Shown: one piece after another, positions 8,402-15,908 of the stretch
How the letters are laid out: the number at the start of each line of letters is the position of its first letter
Position numbering within the stretch: position 1 is the stretch's first letter
Origin: CAZFQG01 sp964520785
Lineage (GTDB): Bacteria; Planctomycetota; Planctomycetia; Pirellulales; Thermoguttaceae
Direction of reading: 5' to 3'
Length of the DNA stretch: 40,445 nucleotides
NCBI GenBank assembly: GCA_964520785.1
Contig: CAZFQG010000033.1
Coordinates: forward strand, 1-40,445
Translations under genes and position numbers: made by a program
Notes under the pieces: generated by a model
What the model saw: only the letters and a program-made list of their open reading frames with translations
Database searches by the model: none
Told to the model about the DNA's origin: nothing

Positions 8402-8787
8402 GTGAGTAGGCGAGTAGAGTCGGAAGAAGGCCCTGCGCGAAGCCGCGGCCGCTTCAGGTGGCGACTTGAAACGTTTCTTCCAGAGCTCCCTTTTGTTCCG
8501 ATCGGATGAGCGAAGGCCCCGTGCGAGGCCGTGAAGACACAAAGGGCTGAAGAGACGCCTACCTTGCCTTCCCCAACCCCCTCCTGCCTCCTCTCGTTGC
8601 TTTCCCCGGGGCCGATGTTCTTGATTGGCGGGCCGCTTTGGGCCGCCACGGCCTAGATTTCGCCGCTTTTTCCTCGTGAGTGTGTAACCCGAGGGTCTCC
8701 CCGGTTGTATAAGAGATGAGGGGCCGGGAGGTTTTCCGGCAGAAACCCCAAGAACCATTCATTAATACCCCCGATAGGGTACCTGCG
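8402..8787. other. Intergenic region, nothing recognised
   Basis: Several short open frames occur on the minus strand here, but they are Arg/Pro/Ser-rich, overlap each other in different frames and show no domain, signal peptide or ribosome binding site. No clear terminator or repeat was seen. Confidence 0.55.
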
Positions 8788-9726
8788 GTGCGATTTCCCC
8801 CTGTGATCTATTCCCTCTTTCTAGGGATAGCTATCACTGCTCATGCCGCGCCGCTGGACCGTCAAGCGGTCCCGGCGGACGCAAAATGGGTAGTCCATAT
8901 CGACCTCGACGCGGCCAGGGCGGCCCAAGTCGCCCAGAAAGTCTATGATGACTGGCTCAGCCACGGAATTGCGCATGAAAGCCTGAGGGATATCCGCCAG
9001 ACGCTCGGGATGGACCTGTTGGAGGATGTTCGAGGAATTACGTTTTACGCCACCCGGTTCGAACCGTACGGCGGGGTGGTCTTGATTCGGGCGAAGGTGA
9101 ACCGACCGCGGTTGATGGAGCTTTTGGAGGCCAATTCCACCCACGCGGTCCATCGCCGCGGTTCGCGCGAGCTGCACACCTGGGTGCAGGAGGTGGAGTC
9201 GCTGAAGAGTACCCTCGCCGGGTGCTTCTACGGGCCGAATCTGGTCGTGATAAGCCGTAGACTGGAGGAGGTCGAGGCGGCGCTGGCGGTGCTTGACGCA
9301 AAGGCGCCTTCTCTTGCCGGAAGCGGTTCCGGTCTCGACCGGAGCGCCGCGCAGGGGACCGTGTTTCAGGGTGGCGTGATCGATCTGTCGGAGTTGGCGG
9401 ACGAAGAGTTGCCGTTCGTCTCGCCGATCATCCGCAACGCCGACGCGATCGCCGTCGACATCGGCGAAGATGACGGCCGGGTTTTCCTCCGCCTGCGGAT
9501 CGGCACCCCCTCGGCGGCCGTGGCCGGGCGGGTCCGCGACGTAATCGTCGGGTTTCGCGGAATGACCGGCCTGGAGCGGCACGGCGACCAAGGCACTCTC
9601 GATGCGCTTGATGCGCTTGATATCGCCGCGGAGGGCGCGACGGTCAACGTCGATTGGCGGATGCCCGGCCCCAAGGTGATGCGGCTGATCGAACAAGAAT
9701 GGGTGAAGCAGCGACAAGAAGAATAA
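8788..9726 (+). CDS. Exported protein of unknown function (sigma locus, first gene)
   Basis: I do not recognise a named domain. The GTG start at 8788 gives a 312-residue protein beginning with a short signal peptide (MRFPPVIYSLFLGIAITAHAA). The mature part opens with VPADAKWVVHIDLDAAR, a pattern I have seen in uncharacterised planctomycete proteins. It continues with alternating beta-strand-like and helical stretches (for example ADAIAVDIGEDDGRVFLRLRIG) and ends in charged residues. The frame is open back to 8716, but the extra 24 residues would bury the export signal. Twelve bases separate its stop from the sigma factor, so the two are probably co-transcribed. It may be an envelope protein linked to, or sensed by, the sigma system; that is inference. 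Confidence 0.7.
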   Translation: MRFPPVIYSLFLGIAITAHAAPLDRQAVPADAKWVVHIDLDAARAAQVAQKVYDDWLSHGIAHESLRDIRQTLGMDLLEDVRGITFYATRFEPYGGVVLIRAKVNRPRLMELLEANSTHAVHRRGSRELHTWVQEVESLKSTLAGCFYGPNLVVISRRLEEVEAALAVLDAKAPSLAGSGSGLDRSAAQGTVFQGGVIDLSELADEELPFVSPIIRNADAIAVDIGEDDGRVFLRLRIGTPSAAVAGRVRDVIVGFRGMTGLERHGDQGTLDALDALDIAAEGATVNVDWRMPGPKVMRLIEQEWVKQRQEE

Positions 9727-9738
9727 CCGAACCGACAC

Positions 9739-10371
9739 ATGCCGCTCGAGCCCGCTCCCAATCCGCCGGACGACGAGACGCTCGCCGCGCGAGCCGTCTC
9801 GGGGTGCGCCGCGAGCTTCGAGGAGCTGGTCCGCCGGTACCAGGTTCCCCTATTGCACTTCCTGCGGAGGCTCGGACCAGCGCCCGAGGCGGAGGACATC
9901 GCCCAAGAGACATTCATCCGGGCGTATCGGAACCTGAGCGGGTTTGACCGGACGTGGCGTTTTTCGACGTGGCTGTTCACGATCGCGAGGCGTCTGTCGG
10001 CGAACGAGCGTCGCCGAGCGCGTCCATCCGCCGACTCCGCGGCGTTGGAGGCGTTGGCGGCCGAGGACGCGGACCCCGGTGGCGCGCTCCTGGCGGACGA
10101 GGAACGGAGACGATTGTGGGACGTCGCGGCCGAAATCCTCGCGGAGGAGCAACTTGCGACCTTGTGGCTGTATTACGTCGAAGAAATGCCGGTGAAAGAG
10201 ATCGCCCGGGTGTTGGGGCGTTTTACCCCTTCGGTGAAGACGATGCTCCACCGGGCGCGGCGAAAGCTGGCTCCGGTTTTGATGAGAATGGAGTCGGAAG
10301 GTTCCCTCACGGAGGATGCACCCCCCTCGGCCGCCTCGCGGCGGCGCACGACGGAATTGAATCATGGTTGA
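9739..10371 (+). CDS. ECF-type RNA polymerase sigma factor
   Basis: A 210-residue group 4 (ECF) sigma factor. Region 2 spans about residues 14-92: FEELVRRYQVPLLHFLRRL, EAEDIAQETFIRAYRNL and FSTWLFTIARRLSANERRR, the -10 recognition and melting part. Region 4 spans about 125-180, with EEMPVKEIARVLGRFTPSVKTMLHRARRKL as the helix-turn-helix that reads the -35. The C-terminal 30 residues are Ser/Arg-rich and unconserved. It directs core polymerase to a specific regulon, probably set by the membrane protein encoded next. The genes overlap by 8 bases, typical of sigma/anti-sigma pairs. Its exported upstream neighbour lies 12 bases away. The signal and regulon cannot be read from this window. Confidence 0.92.
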   Translation: MPLEPAPNPPDDETLAARAVSGCAASFEELVRRYQVPLLHFLRRLGPAPEAEDIAQETFIRAYRNLSGFDRTWRFSTWLFTIARRLSANERRRARPSADSAALEALAAEDADPGGALLADEERRRLWDVAAEILAEEQLATLWLYYVEEMPVKEIARVLGRFTPSVKTMLHRARRKLAPVLMRMESEGSLTEDAPPSAASRRRTTELNHG

Positions 10372-10855
10372 CGAACCCGGCAATATACTTGAAGAGGCCC
10401 TGCGAGACCGCCTACGTCGCGAGGCCGAGTCGAAGCGTCCGGCGTTTTCCGAATCGCTGCACGCGAAGATTATGGCCGCCGTCGAAGCAAGCGAGCCGAC
10501 CGCGCAAGTGCCTCCGGCGCGGCGGCCCACCGGCCGCTTCGCCGCATATGCGGCCGCCGCGGCGGCCTGCGCCGCGGCGGTTCTCGTCGCGGTCTCGTGG
10601 AGGGAACCCGACGCGCGCCCGGTGGCCGCTCCGGGTCACGCGACGGCACGCAGCGAACCGGTTCCCGATCCGATCGCGGGCTTGAATGCTCTGGCGAAGC
10701 TCGGCGGAGAAACCGCGTCGGACGTAGGCGAGTTGGTCAATACGACGCTCGGCCGGACGAAATGGGCCTATCTGGACCGCGACGCCGAAACGGCGGCGCG
10801 CCTGCTGGCCGACCGTTTGCCTTTGGAAATGCTGATAGGGAAGGAAGAACGGTAG
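10364..10855 (+). CDS. Single-pass membrane protein, possible anti-sigma factor
   Basis: A 163-residue protein whose start overlaps the sigma factor by 8 bases. The N-terminal 55 residues are charged and helical (EEALRDRLRREAESKRPAFSE), suited to a cytoplasmic sigma-binding arm. An Ala/Val-rich membrane segment covers about 58-78, ending at SWREP, and about 85 residues follow outside. The zinc anti-sigma signature HxxxCxxC is absent, so if it is an anti-sigma factor it is of an unrecognised type. The C-terminal part (LAKLGGETASDVGELV, LGRTKWAYLDRDAETAARLL) suggests helices. Position and topology are the evidence for function; sequence similarity is not. Confidence 0.65.
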   Translation: MVDEPGNILEEALRDRLRREAESKRPAFSESLHAKIMAAVEASEPTAQVPPARRPTGRFAAYAAAAAACAAAVLVAVSWREPDARPVAAPGHATARSEPVPDPIAGLNALAKLGGETASDVGELVNTTLGRTKWAYLDRDAETAARLLADRLPLEMLIGKEER

Positions 10856-10967
10856 CGGTCTTCGGTCGTTTGAATCTCGTTTTTTCGCGTCCCGCCGGGC
10901 GTTCCGCCGGGCCGCCACAATCGTGTTGTTTTTTTAGTTTTTGTTTTTGTTCAAAGGAGAACTGATC

Positions 10968-11693
10968 GTGAGAAAGTCCGTACTGATCCTGTTGTCGGTC
11001 GCCGTTTCGCTGGGATTGTTCAGTGCAAGCGCGGCCCTGGCCGACACTCCCAAACCGTTGGTCGTCATGTCGATGGCGAGTTACGACGCGCTGGTCGACG
11101 ATTCCGGTTCCGTGAAGGCGGTAGCCGACGTCGATAAGATGCCGACATGGATGCAGAGCATGATCCGCCTGTTCGCAGAGGGTAACCAGCTCGCCGGGCT
11201 CGACGCGACGAAGCCTTGGGGGGCCGTCATTCAATTAAAGGACGGGAAGCTCGGCGCCTACGGGTTCGTTCCGGTTTCCGATCCGGAGACCCTCCGCGAC
11301 GAGCTGAGCGACTACATCGCCTCCGCGGTCGAGTGGGGATACGGCGTCTACAAGGTCGACGGAACGGAGGCCGGCAAGTCGCTTTACGCCAAGCCGACCG
11401 ATTGCGGCTACATCATCGTCAGCGACAAGTCGGCAACCCTCGACGACGCGCCCGCCGACCCGGCCAAGCTCCTCGAGGGCTTGGACAAGCAATACGACTT
11501 CGCGATCCGGATCAACACGTGCAATATTCCGGCGGACCACGGCCGGAATATGCTCCGGAAGATCAGGAGCGAGCTGGATAAGAATTACGGCCTAAGCGGG
11601 ATGGTCCCTGAACAGACCCTCCAAATCCTCGGCGCGGCCGCCTGGGAGCTGGATCAGATCACGCTGGGCTGGACCAAGCACTCCTCCAAATAG
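10968..11693 (+). CDS. Exported protein of unknown function (sigma locus, last gene)
   Basis: The GTG at 10968 follows CAAAGGAGA by 7 bases and starts a clear signal peptide (KSVLILLSVAVSLGLFSASAALA, cleaved before DTPKP). The product is 241 residues. I recognise no named domain. The motif LDATKPWGAVIQLKDGKLGAYGFVPVSD resembles uncharacterised secreted planctomycete proteins in which a 'PWGAVV' strand is followed by a short hairpin. It lies 112 bases after the membrane protein, across a T-rich stretch (about 10925-10950), so it may have its own promoter, perhaps read by the neighbouring sigma factor. Acidic and likely soluble in the periplasm; function unknown. Confidence 0.75.
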   Translation: MRKSVLILLSVAVSLGLFSASAALADTPKPLVVMSMASYDALVDDSGSVKAVADVDKMPTWMQSMIRLFAEGNQLAGLDATKPWGAVIQLKDGKLGAYGFVPVSDPETLRDELSDYIASAVEWGYGVYKVDGTEAGKSLYAKPTDCGYIIVSDKSATLDDAPADPAKLLEGLDKQYDFAIRINTCNIPADHGRNMLRKIRSELDKNYGLSGMVPEQTLQILGAAAWELDQITLGWTKHSSK

Positions 11694-11714
11694 GGCCCGC
11701 CTCTCGGACCGCGG

Positions 11715-11764
11715 GGGCCGTCCCGATTCCCGCGGCGCGCGACGACGCGAGAATGGGACGGCCC
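11715..11764. terminator. Bidirectional hairpin terminator between convergent genes
   Basis: GGGCCGTCCC (11715-11724) pairs perfectly with GGGACGGCCC (11755-11764). Further pairing inside (ATTC with GAAT, then CGCG with CGCG) makes a long stem. It sits between the plus-strand exported protein ending at 11693 and the minus-strand DUF1207 gene ending at 11795. No long T tract follows on either strand. Confidence 0.65.
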
Positions 11765-11794
11765 GTTCGGCGATTCATGGCGCCTTGTGGCTGT

Positions 11795-12832
11795 CTAATA
11801 ATCGTACCACAAGCCGAAGCCCAGCTTGTCCACGTACCGGTCGTAGAACTCGTACTGATCGTCGAAGCCGGCGTAGTATTGCATCCCGACGCGGAACAGT
11901 CCGCCGGTATTGCCGCGCCAGGCCCATCCCGCCTGGAGCACGACGTTGCCGCCGTAGTCGAGTTCCTCTCGCAGGTGCCCGCCGATGGCGATGAACGGCG
12001 CGCCGCGGAAACCCGTTCCGGTCGTAGGGGCGTATTCGACGCCGAACTGCAATTCCCACGGTTCGGCGCCCCCGGAGTTGTAGACTGCGCCGCCGATTTC
12101 TCCGTAAAGCCGCACGTCGTCCAAAAGGTAATAAGAGTGCCCCCACACCAGGACGTCCCGGCTGTAGTTGATGCGGCGGAACTCTCCCGGGTTGCGGAGC
12201 ATGTACTCGTCCCCGAGGTGCGAGCTGAGGTGGTAGTAGGCGAATTTCATTTGGTATTTACCGTAGCCCCACGTCAGGGGAACGCCGAAGCGGTAATCGC
12301 ACGAAATCAGGTCCCGGTCCTGATCCAGGTCGAGCCTGGGGAACGCGGCACCCTCCATGTCGAGTTGCCAACCCTGGGGCAGGTGAGGACCGACCGTTCC
12401 GTATCGCAGGATACCGACGCGGCCACCCAGGGCTATATCCCACACCCACGCGCCGGTATCGCGCTCTTTCACCCACTGCCCGGCGAAGCGAGGTTCCTTC
12501 GCGCCGGCCAGGTATGACCGGTAAATCAAACCCTGCGGCAGCACCTGCCAGCAACGGAGGGCATCGGAGCGGACGGGCGGGGAGACCTTCGTTCCCCCAA
12601 CGGGCCGGCTGAACGATATCTCTTCGACGTCGGAATGGAAGACCGGCTCGAACGGCAACTTGCCCGAAGCGGCCCCGACCGGGGGGAATCGGGCCGGAGA
12701 CCCGTCCGAGTTCGCGCCGGCCGCCATCAGTCCTTCCCGCGCGGCCAGAGTGAATAGAATGGCCGCCGCGAGGACGCTGACGCGGCGGGAGGGTTCCGAC
12801 GAAACGGTCTTGGCGGATCGCGTCTGGGGCAT
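11795..12832 (-). CDS. DUF1207 family exported protein
   Basis: A 345-residue protein with an N-terminal hydrophobic stretch (SVLAAAILFTLAAREG, about 19-34) and a mature part typical of DUF1207. After SDALRCWQVLPQGLIYRSYLAG come many aromatic, amphipathic strands such as WQLDMEGAAFPRLDL, YGKYQMKFAYYHLSSHLGDE and WELQFGVEYAPTTG. The chain ends in KLGFGLWYDY, with the terminal aromatic common in outer-membrane barrels. DUF1207 is, from memory, almost confined to planctomycetes and relatives, and a beta-barrel or envelope role is inferred from the strand pattern. No experimental function is known to me. It faces the sigma-locus gene across a shared hairpin and has no minus-strand partner upstream. 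Confidence 0.85.
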   Translation of the reverse strand: MPQTRSAKTVSSEPSRRVSVLAAAILFTLAAREGLMAAGANSDGSPARFPPVGAASGKLPFEPVFHSDVEEISFSRPVGGTKVSPPVRSDALRCWQVLPQGLIYRSYLAGAKEPRFAGQWVKERDTGAWVWDIALGGRVGILRYGTVGPHLPQGWQLDMEGAAFPRLDLDQDRDLISCDYRFGVPLTWGYGKYQMKFAYYHLSSHLGDEYMLRNPGEFRRINYSRDVLVWGHSYYLLDDVRLYGEIGGAVYNSGGAEPWELQFGVEYAPTTGTGFRGAPFIAIGGHLREELDYGGNVVLQAGWAWRGNTGGLFRVGMQYYAGFDDQYEFYDRYVDKLGFGLWYDY

Positions 12833-13276
12833 GGAACGACTCTGATGAGTGAGGCTGGAGGCGGTGGCGAGGACGCGGCCCGGTTCCGGAGGCGGATTCG
12901 ATTCTCGCGGTGCGGTTTCTTCCGGCCGAGAGGCGCGTCGATACAGGCATGTCCAACGGCATAGCCGTTTTCACTGCAAGAATCGTCGCGACCGGCACGA
13001 TCAGATTAGACCGAACGGCAAGCCGTGCATATCTGGAATAAGAAACACATCTTTCTCCTCTTATCCAGTTTCACGCGACGAGCCGCGCGAACCTTGCCTT
13101 TGACCGGTACGTATTCTCTTTGTAAGCCGCCTGGGAATGGGCATTTCCCCCCCGGCCCATTCCTTCGCGGTCTTCCGAACTTTTTTTCCCTCTCGTTGGT
13201 CTCGTCGAGTAGTCCTTTTCCCCCGTATTGTTCTTGTCTGTGACTCTACGTCCTCGGTCAAGAAAGGAGTTTGTCC
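12833..13276. other. Intergenic region with one inverted repeat
   Basis: This is a divergent intergenic stretch between the DUF1207 gene (minus) and the zinc-ribbon gene (plus). Overlapping short frames show no recognisable domain. The right half is rich in pyrimidines on the plus strand (about 13140-13250). It contains the inverted repeat at 13134-13163 and the AGAAAGGAG ribosome binding site just before 13277. Confidence 0.55.
13134..13163. repeat. Perfect 9-bp inverted repeat
   Basis: GGAATGGGC (13134-13142) and GCCCATTCC (13155-13163) are exact reverse complements around a 12-base loop rich in C. It could form an RNA hairpin in the leader of the zinc-ribbon gene, or a protein site. T-rich sequence follows only about 25 bases later, so it is not a typical terminator. 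Confidence 0.5.
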
Positions 13277-13588
13277 GTGCCATCCCGTGAGACATTGGTG
13301 TCGGAAGACACAACAACCGCAACCCGCGTATTCAACCGATTCCGCGGCAGGAAGCCCTCGGAAACGACGCATATCCAGGAATGCCCCATCTGTGGACGCC
13401 CGTGCTCCGTCCGGGACCGGGACTTGGGCCGACATGTGCGATGCGAGCACTGCTCGGGGCGTTTCATCGCCTTGGACCCGGCGGCACGCTCCGACGTCGG
13501 TGAGACACTTCTGGAACGCGCCGGCCGGCTGCTGCGTCTCTCCGAACGCCGTTTGCAGCCGTGGGTCGTCGCGGGCTGGACGAGCTAA
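13277..13588 (+). CDS. Small zinc-ribbon protein
   Basis: A 103-residue protein starting at GTG 13277, about 7 bases after AGAAAGGAG. Residues about 38-65 hold a zinc-ribbon with two Cys pairs, CPICGRPC and CEHCSGRF, separated by RDRDLGRHVR. This resembles the short 'CPxCG...CxHC..F' ribbons at the front of many planctomycete and myxobacterial regulatory or membrane proteins. Here the ribbon stands almost alone, followed only by an amphipathic stretch (TLLERAGRLLRLSERRL) and no membrane segment. It may be a free-standing adaptor or the remains of a larger protein. The ribosome binding site and intact ribbon argue for a real gene. Confidence 0.6.
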   Translation: MPSRETLVSEDTTTATRVFNRFRGRKPSETTHIQECPICGRPCSVRDRDLGRHVRCEHCSGRFIALDPAARSDVGETLLERAGRLLRLSERRLQPWVVAGWTS

Positions 13589-13659
13589 GATCCACGGGCA
13601 GGGCCAAAGATACGAAGCCCCCACATTCGCTGCCGCAGCGCGAAAACGCCAAGTTATCA

Positions 13660-13689
13660 TTGACACATCGTCAACTTCTTTGTTAAGAT
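13660..13689 (+). promoter_or_regulatory. Putative promoter with palindrome for the PEP-CTERM gene
   Basis: A perfect TTGACA (13660-13665) and TAAGAT (13684-13689) are spaced by 18 bases. The -35 box is half of an inverted repeat, TTGAC-ACATC-GTCAA (13660-13674), which could be an operator. It is about 80 bases before the coding start. Confidence 0.5.
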
Positions 13690-13772
13690 AGGTGGTATGG
13701 ATAAATTGGAGACGGACCTAGCTTGAAGCAAGTGCGCCAATATATTTCCAACTGCTTTTCTGAAAGATGTCA

Positions 13773-14417
13773 ATGCAACGATTCAACATGATTTGGAGCG
13801 GATTCGCTCTTGGAGTTCTTCTGTTTGGTGGTAGCGCCGCGCAGGCCGACTTGGTCGTCAGCGAGTTCGCCGGAACCTTTGGAACCATTCAGGTAGACGC
13901 TTCCGACCTCAAGCAGTTTACCCTGGCCGACGGACTGATCACCTTCACCCTCGACGACGACGTCGACGGGATGTCTCTTGACCCGCTCACCTTCGACCTT
14001 ACCGGCTATGCCGGCCCTTTGGGGACGGCCAATCCGATCACCGTCGTGGATAACTCGGTCACGATTCGCCTGGCTTCGACGTCCGCTTTGTATAACGTCG
14101 TCTCCGCGCAACTGACGCAATTGGCCAACACTCCCATCGCGGTCGGTTTCGTCGACCTGGAGTTGACCCTTGAAGACAGCGATTTGGGGGTCGGAGGCGT
14201 GGACGTTCTCGTTCCTTCCAGCATTTCGAGCCTGATTACGATCAACGGCTTACGGATAACCGTCGCGGAGCAAGGGGGCCAGATGAACGGCAACGTTCAA
14301 CTGGGAGCGGCCGCCAGCGCTTCCATCACCGCCATTCCGGAACCGACGGTTTGCGCGCTTGCCGCCATCGGCCTGATGATCGTCACCCTTGGAGTGCGTC
14401 GCGGACGCGTCGCGTAG
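13773..14417 (+). CDS. PEP-CTERM sorting-domain protein
   Basis: A 214-residue exported protein (216 if the ATG at 13767 is used). The signal peptide covers about residues 1-26 (SGFALGVLLFGGSAAQA before DLVVSEF). The middle is rich in Asp, Thr, Leu and Val, with beta-strand-like repeats (DGLITFTLDDDVDGMSLDPLTFDLTGYAG). The C-terminus is a complete sorting signal: the motif IPEP, a hydrophobic segment (TVCALAAIGLMIVTLGV) and a basic tail (RRGRVA). In PEP-CTERM systems the exosortase removes this tail, and substrates are linked to exopolysaccharide or surface assembly. No exosortase gene is in the window. A strong promoter-like sequence lies upstream. Confidence 0.85.
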   Translation: MQRFNMIWSGFALGVLLFGGSAAQADLVVSEFAGTFGTIQVDASDLKQFTLADGLITFTLDDDVDGMSLDPLTFDLTGYAGPLGTANPITVVDNSVTIRLASTSALYNVVSAQLTQLANTPIAVGFVDLELTLEDSDLGVGGVDVLVPSSISSLITINGLRITVAEQGGQMNGNVQLGAAASASITAIPEPTVCALAAIGLMIVTLGVRRGRVA

Positions 14418-14441
14418 CGGCGATTCGCGGATTCGTCTCCC

Positions 14442-15005
14442 CTACAACCGCAGCATCGAGATGGCCACTTTGATCATGCGGTCGTCGAGAAGGAATGCCT
14501 CCGCGTTGTCGTGTTCGAAGGTGACCGCGAGGAAATCGAGCCCCTTGGCGTAGGCGATTTGGTAGTTGCGCCCCACTATGACGGATGGAATCGTCACGTT
14601 GCTGAAACCCCAGGCGGACCCGGCCAGGCCGCTCTTGATCCCGCCAGCGATGATATTGGTTATTTCGCCGACGCCGTCGATCACCTGTGCGTCGAGTTTT
14701 TCGAACCGGTCCTGAAGAAGGCCGCCGACGGCTGAGAGGGCAACCTTCTCCGCCAGATTCACGGTGACGAAACCGGATACGTTCCCGTGGATACCGATCA
14801 TGCCGGTGACGGTGCCGGCATCGGCCATCGGCACCGTGGAGGCCCCCACGCACTTCGCCGTCGTGCCGCACATGCCAAGGCAGTTTCCGACCGCTCGCGT
14901 AATCGCCGTAAGAATCGTCGCTTCGACGTCGAGGGTTGCGAGAGGATCGGCTGCGACGATACCCATGGCTTTCTCCGAAAAGGTGACGCACAGCGGGACC
15001 GACAT
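14442..15005 (-). CDS. CheX-like chemotaxis phosphatase domain protein
   Basis: A single CheX/CheC-type domain of 187 residues when started at the ATG at 15005 (MSVPLCVTFSEKAM). The frame is open to 15146, but the extra 47 residues look unstructured. The signature is DGVGEITNIIAGGIKSGL, which holds the Glu-x-x-Asn pair with which CheX and CheC dephosphorylate response regulators. Further match lies in GMIGIHGNVSGFVTVNLAEKVALSAVGGLL. CheX removes phosphate from CheY in chemotaxis. No CheA, CheY or receptor is in the window, so it may act on another response regulator. The DNA upstream on its strand carries a hairpin. Confidence 0.8.
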   Translation of the reverse strand: MSVPLCVTFSEKAMGIVAADPLATLDVEATILTAITRAVGNCLGMCGTTAKCVGASTVPMADAGTVTGMIGIHGNVSGFVTVNLAEKVALSAVGGLLQDRFEKLDAQVIDGVGEITNIIAGGIKSGLAGSAWGFSNVTIPSVIVGRNYQIAYAKGLDFLAVTFEHDNAEAFLLDDRMIKVAISMLRL

Positions 15006-15146
15006 TCGATTCAGGCCGCCGTCCGGGTCGAAACGACCCAACGGCCCGAGCGTCTCGGTCTGCGCGCTAAGTGCGGGACTTCGTGTTCTTGAAGTGAGAT
15101 CGTACTGAAGAGACTCGCCGCGAAAAGCACATCGCCCAAGCCTCAT

Positions 15147-15171
15147 CCCTATTCTGCGCTACGGAATAGGG
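15147..15171. repeat. Perfect 8-bp inverted repeat
   Basis: CCCTATTC (15147-15154) and GAATAGGG (15164-15171) are exact reverse complements with a nine-base loop. It lies about 140 bases before the preferred CheX-like start, on its 5' side, and could be a leader hairpin or an operator. Confidence 0.5.
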
Positions 15172-15522
15172 GAAGTCGTCCGACGCTGCGTGGGATCGCC
15201 TGAATGTTTCCCTCCGGTGCGCCCTATACGAGGTCATGACCGGAAAAAACGGAAACAAACCGCACGGAAAATCCGCGCGCCAAGCGGACGGTTCGCGAAA
15301 TCCGGAAGAAGTGAATCGTATCGCCGCATCCCGGCGATTGCGGGCCGGCCAGACTGGGTGGTGGTCCGTGGCTCCTTGCCGACGTGGGACGTCGGTACGC
15401 CGGGAACGAGAATCAAGAACCGCGTTTCGGGGCTCAAGTCGCCGCTGGGCCTTTCCCGTATCCATCCAAATAGGGGCATGGTGCCCTCCCATGGACCTTC
15501 TTCAATGGTTCATCGCGGCTGG

Positions 15523-15550
15523 TTGATTTTGCGGGCCCGTGGAGTACAAT
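15523..15550 (+). promoter_or_regulatory. Putative sigma70-type promoter for rubredoxin
   Basis: TTGATT (15523-15528), a 16-base spacer and TACAAT (15545-15550). The -10 matches at 5 of 6 positions. The expected start of transcription is near 15557, giving a leader of about 75 bases. Confidence 0.45.
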
Positions 15551-15632
15551 CCCAAGCGATGGAACGATAGTTCACCGTGGTATGGATGCCGCGGGCGAGA
15601 AGAAGCGAACCCCAGCAAAGCAAAGGTGCGTG

Positions 15633-15797
15633 ATGCAGAAGTACGCGTGTGATCTGTGCGACTATGTGTATGACCCGGCGGTCGGGGATCCGGACGGCGA
15701 TATCGAACCGGGGACGCCGTTCGAGGACCTTCCGGACGACTGGGTTTGTCCTGAATGCGGCGCCGGCAAGGACGAGTTTTCGCCGATTGACGATTAG
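15633..15797 (+). CDS. Rubredoxin
   Basis: A 54-residue rubredoxin, a cytoplasmic one-electron carrier with one iron bound by four Cys. The two binding loops are CDLCDY and CPECGAG, and between them the aromatic core YDPAVGDPDGDI and GTPFEDLPDDWVC are fully conserved. The ATG at 15633 is chosen because AAAGG lies about 7 bases upstream and it gives the standard rubredoxin length; the open frame extends back to 15582 without family similarity. It may supply electrons to peroxidases, rubrerythrin or diiron enzymes. Its transcript probably ends at the hairpin that follows 25 bases later. Confidence 0.95.
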   Translation: MQKYACDLCDYVYDPAVGDPDGDIEPGTPFEDLPDDWVCPECGAGKDEFSPIDD

Positions 15798-15821
15798 CCG
15801 CCGAACGGTTTTTGGATGCCG

Positions 15822-15856
15822 TCGACACCGGCATCTCCGAGAGGTGCCGGTGTCGA
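15822..15856 (+). terminator. Strong hairpin after rubredoxin
   Basis: TCGACACCGGCA (15822-15833) and TGCCGGTGTCGA (15845-15856) form a perfect 12-bp stem with an 11-base loop. There is no T tract after it, so it may be a transcript-end stabiliser rather than a classical terminator. It lies between rubredoxin and the next gene. Confidence 0.6.
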
Positions 15857-15908
15857 TCAGCTACGCGGGCTGAACACGCGCTGAATCCCCTGTACTGAGA
15901 GTTTTCCC

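Larger units (their letters stand above)
15006..15632. other. Divergent intergenic region between CheX-like and rubredoxin genes
   Basis: About 630 bases without a recognisable gene. Short plus- and minus-strand frames are Arg-rich and lack domains. It contains the inverted repeat at 15147-15171 and a good promoter candidate for rubredoxin at 15523-15550. Confidence 0.55.

Noticed and set aside
10860..10950. GC-rich repeats and T-rich stretch as a terminator after the anti-sigma-like gene
   Set aside because: CCGCCGGGC occurs as a direct, not inverted, repeat, and only a four-base hairpin can be drawn before the T-rich part.
15006..15146. 47-residue N-terminal extension of the CheX-like protein
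   Set aside because: No similarity to CheX and no spaced ribosome binding site; the ATG at 15005 begins the domain.
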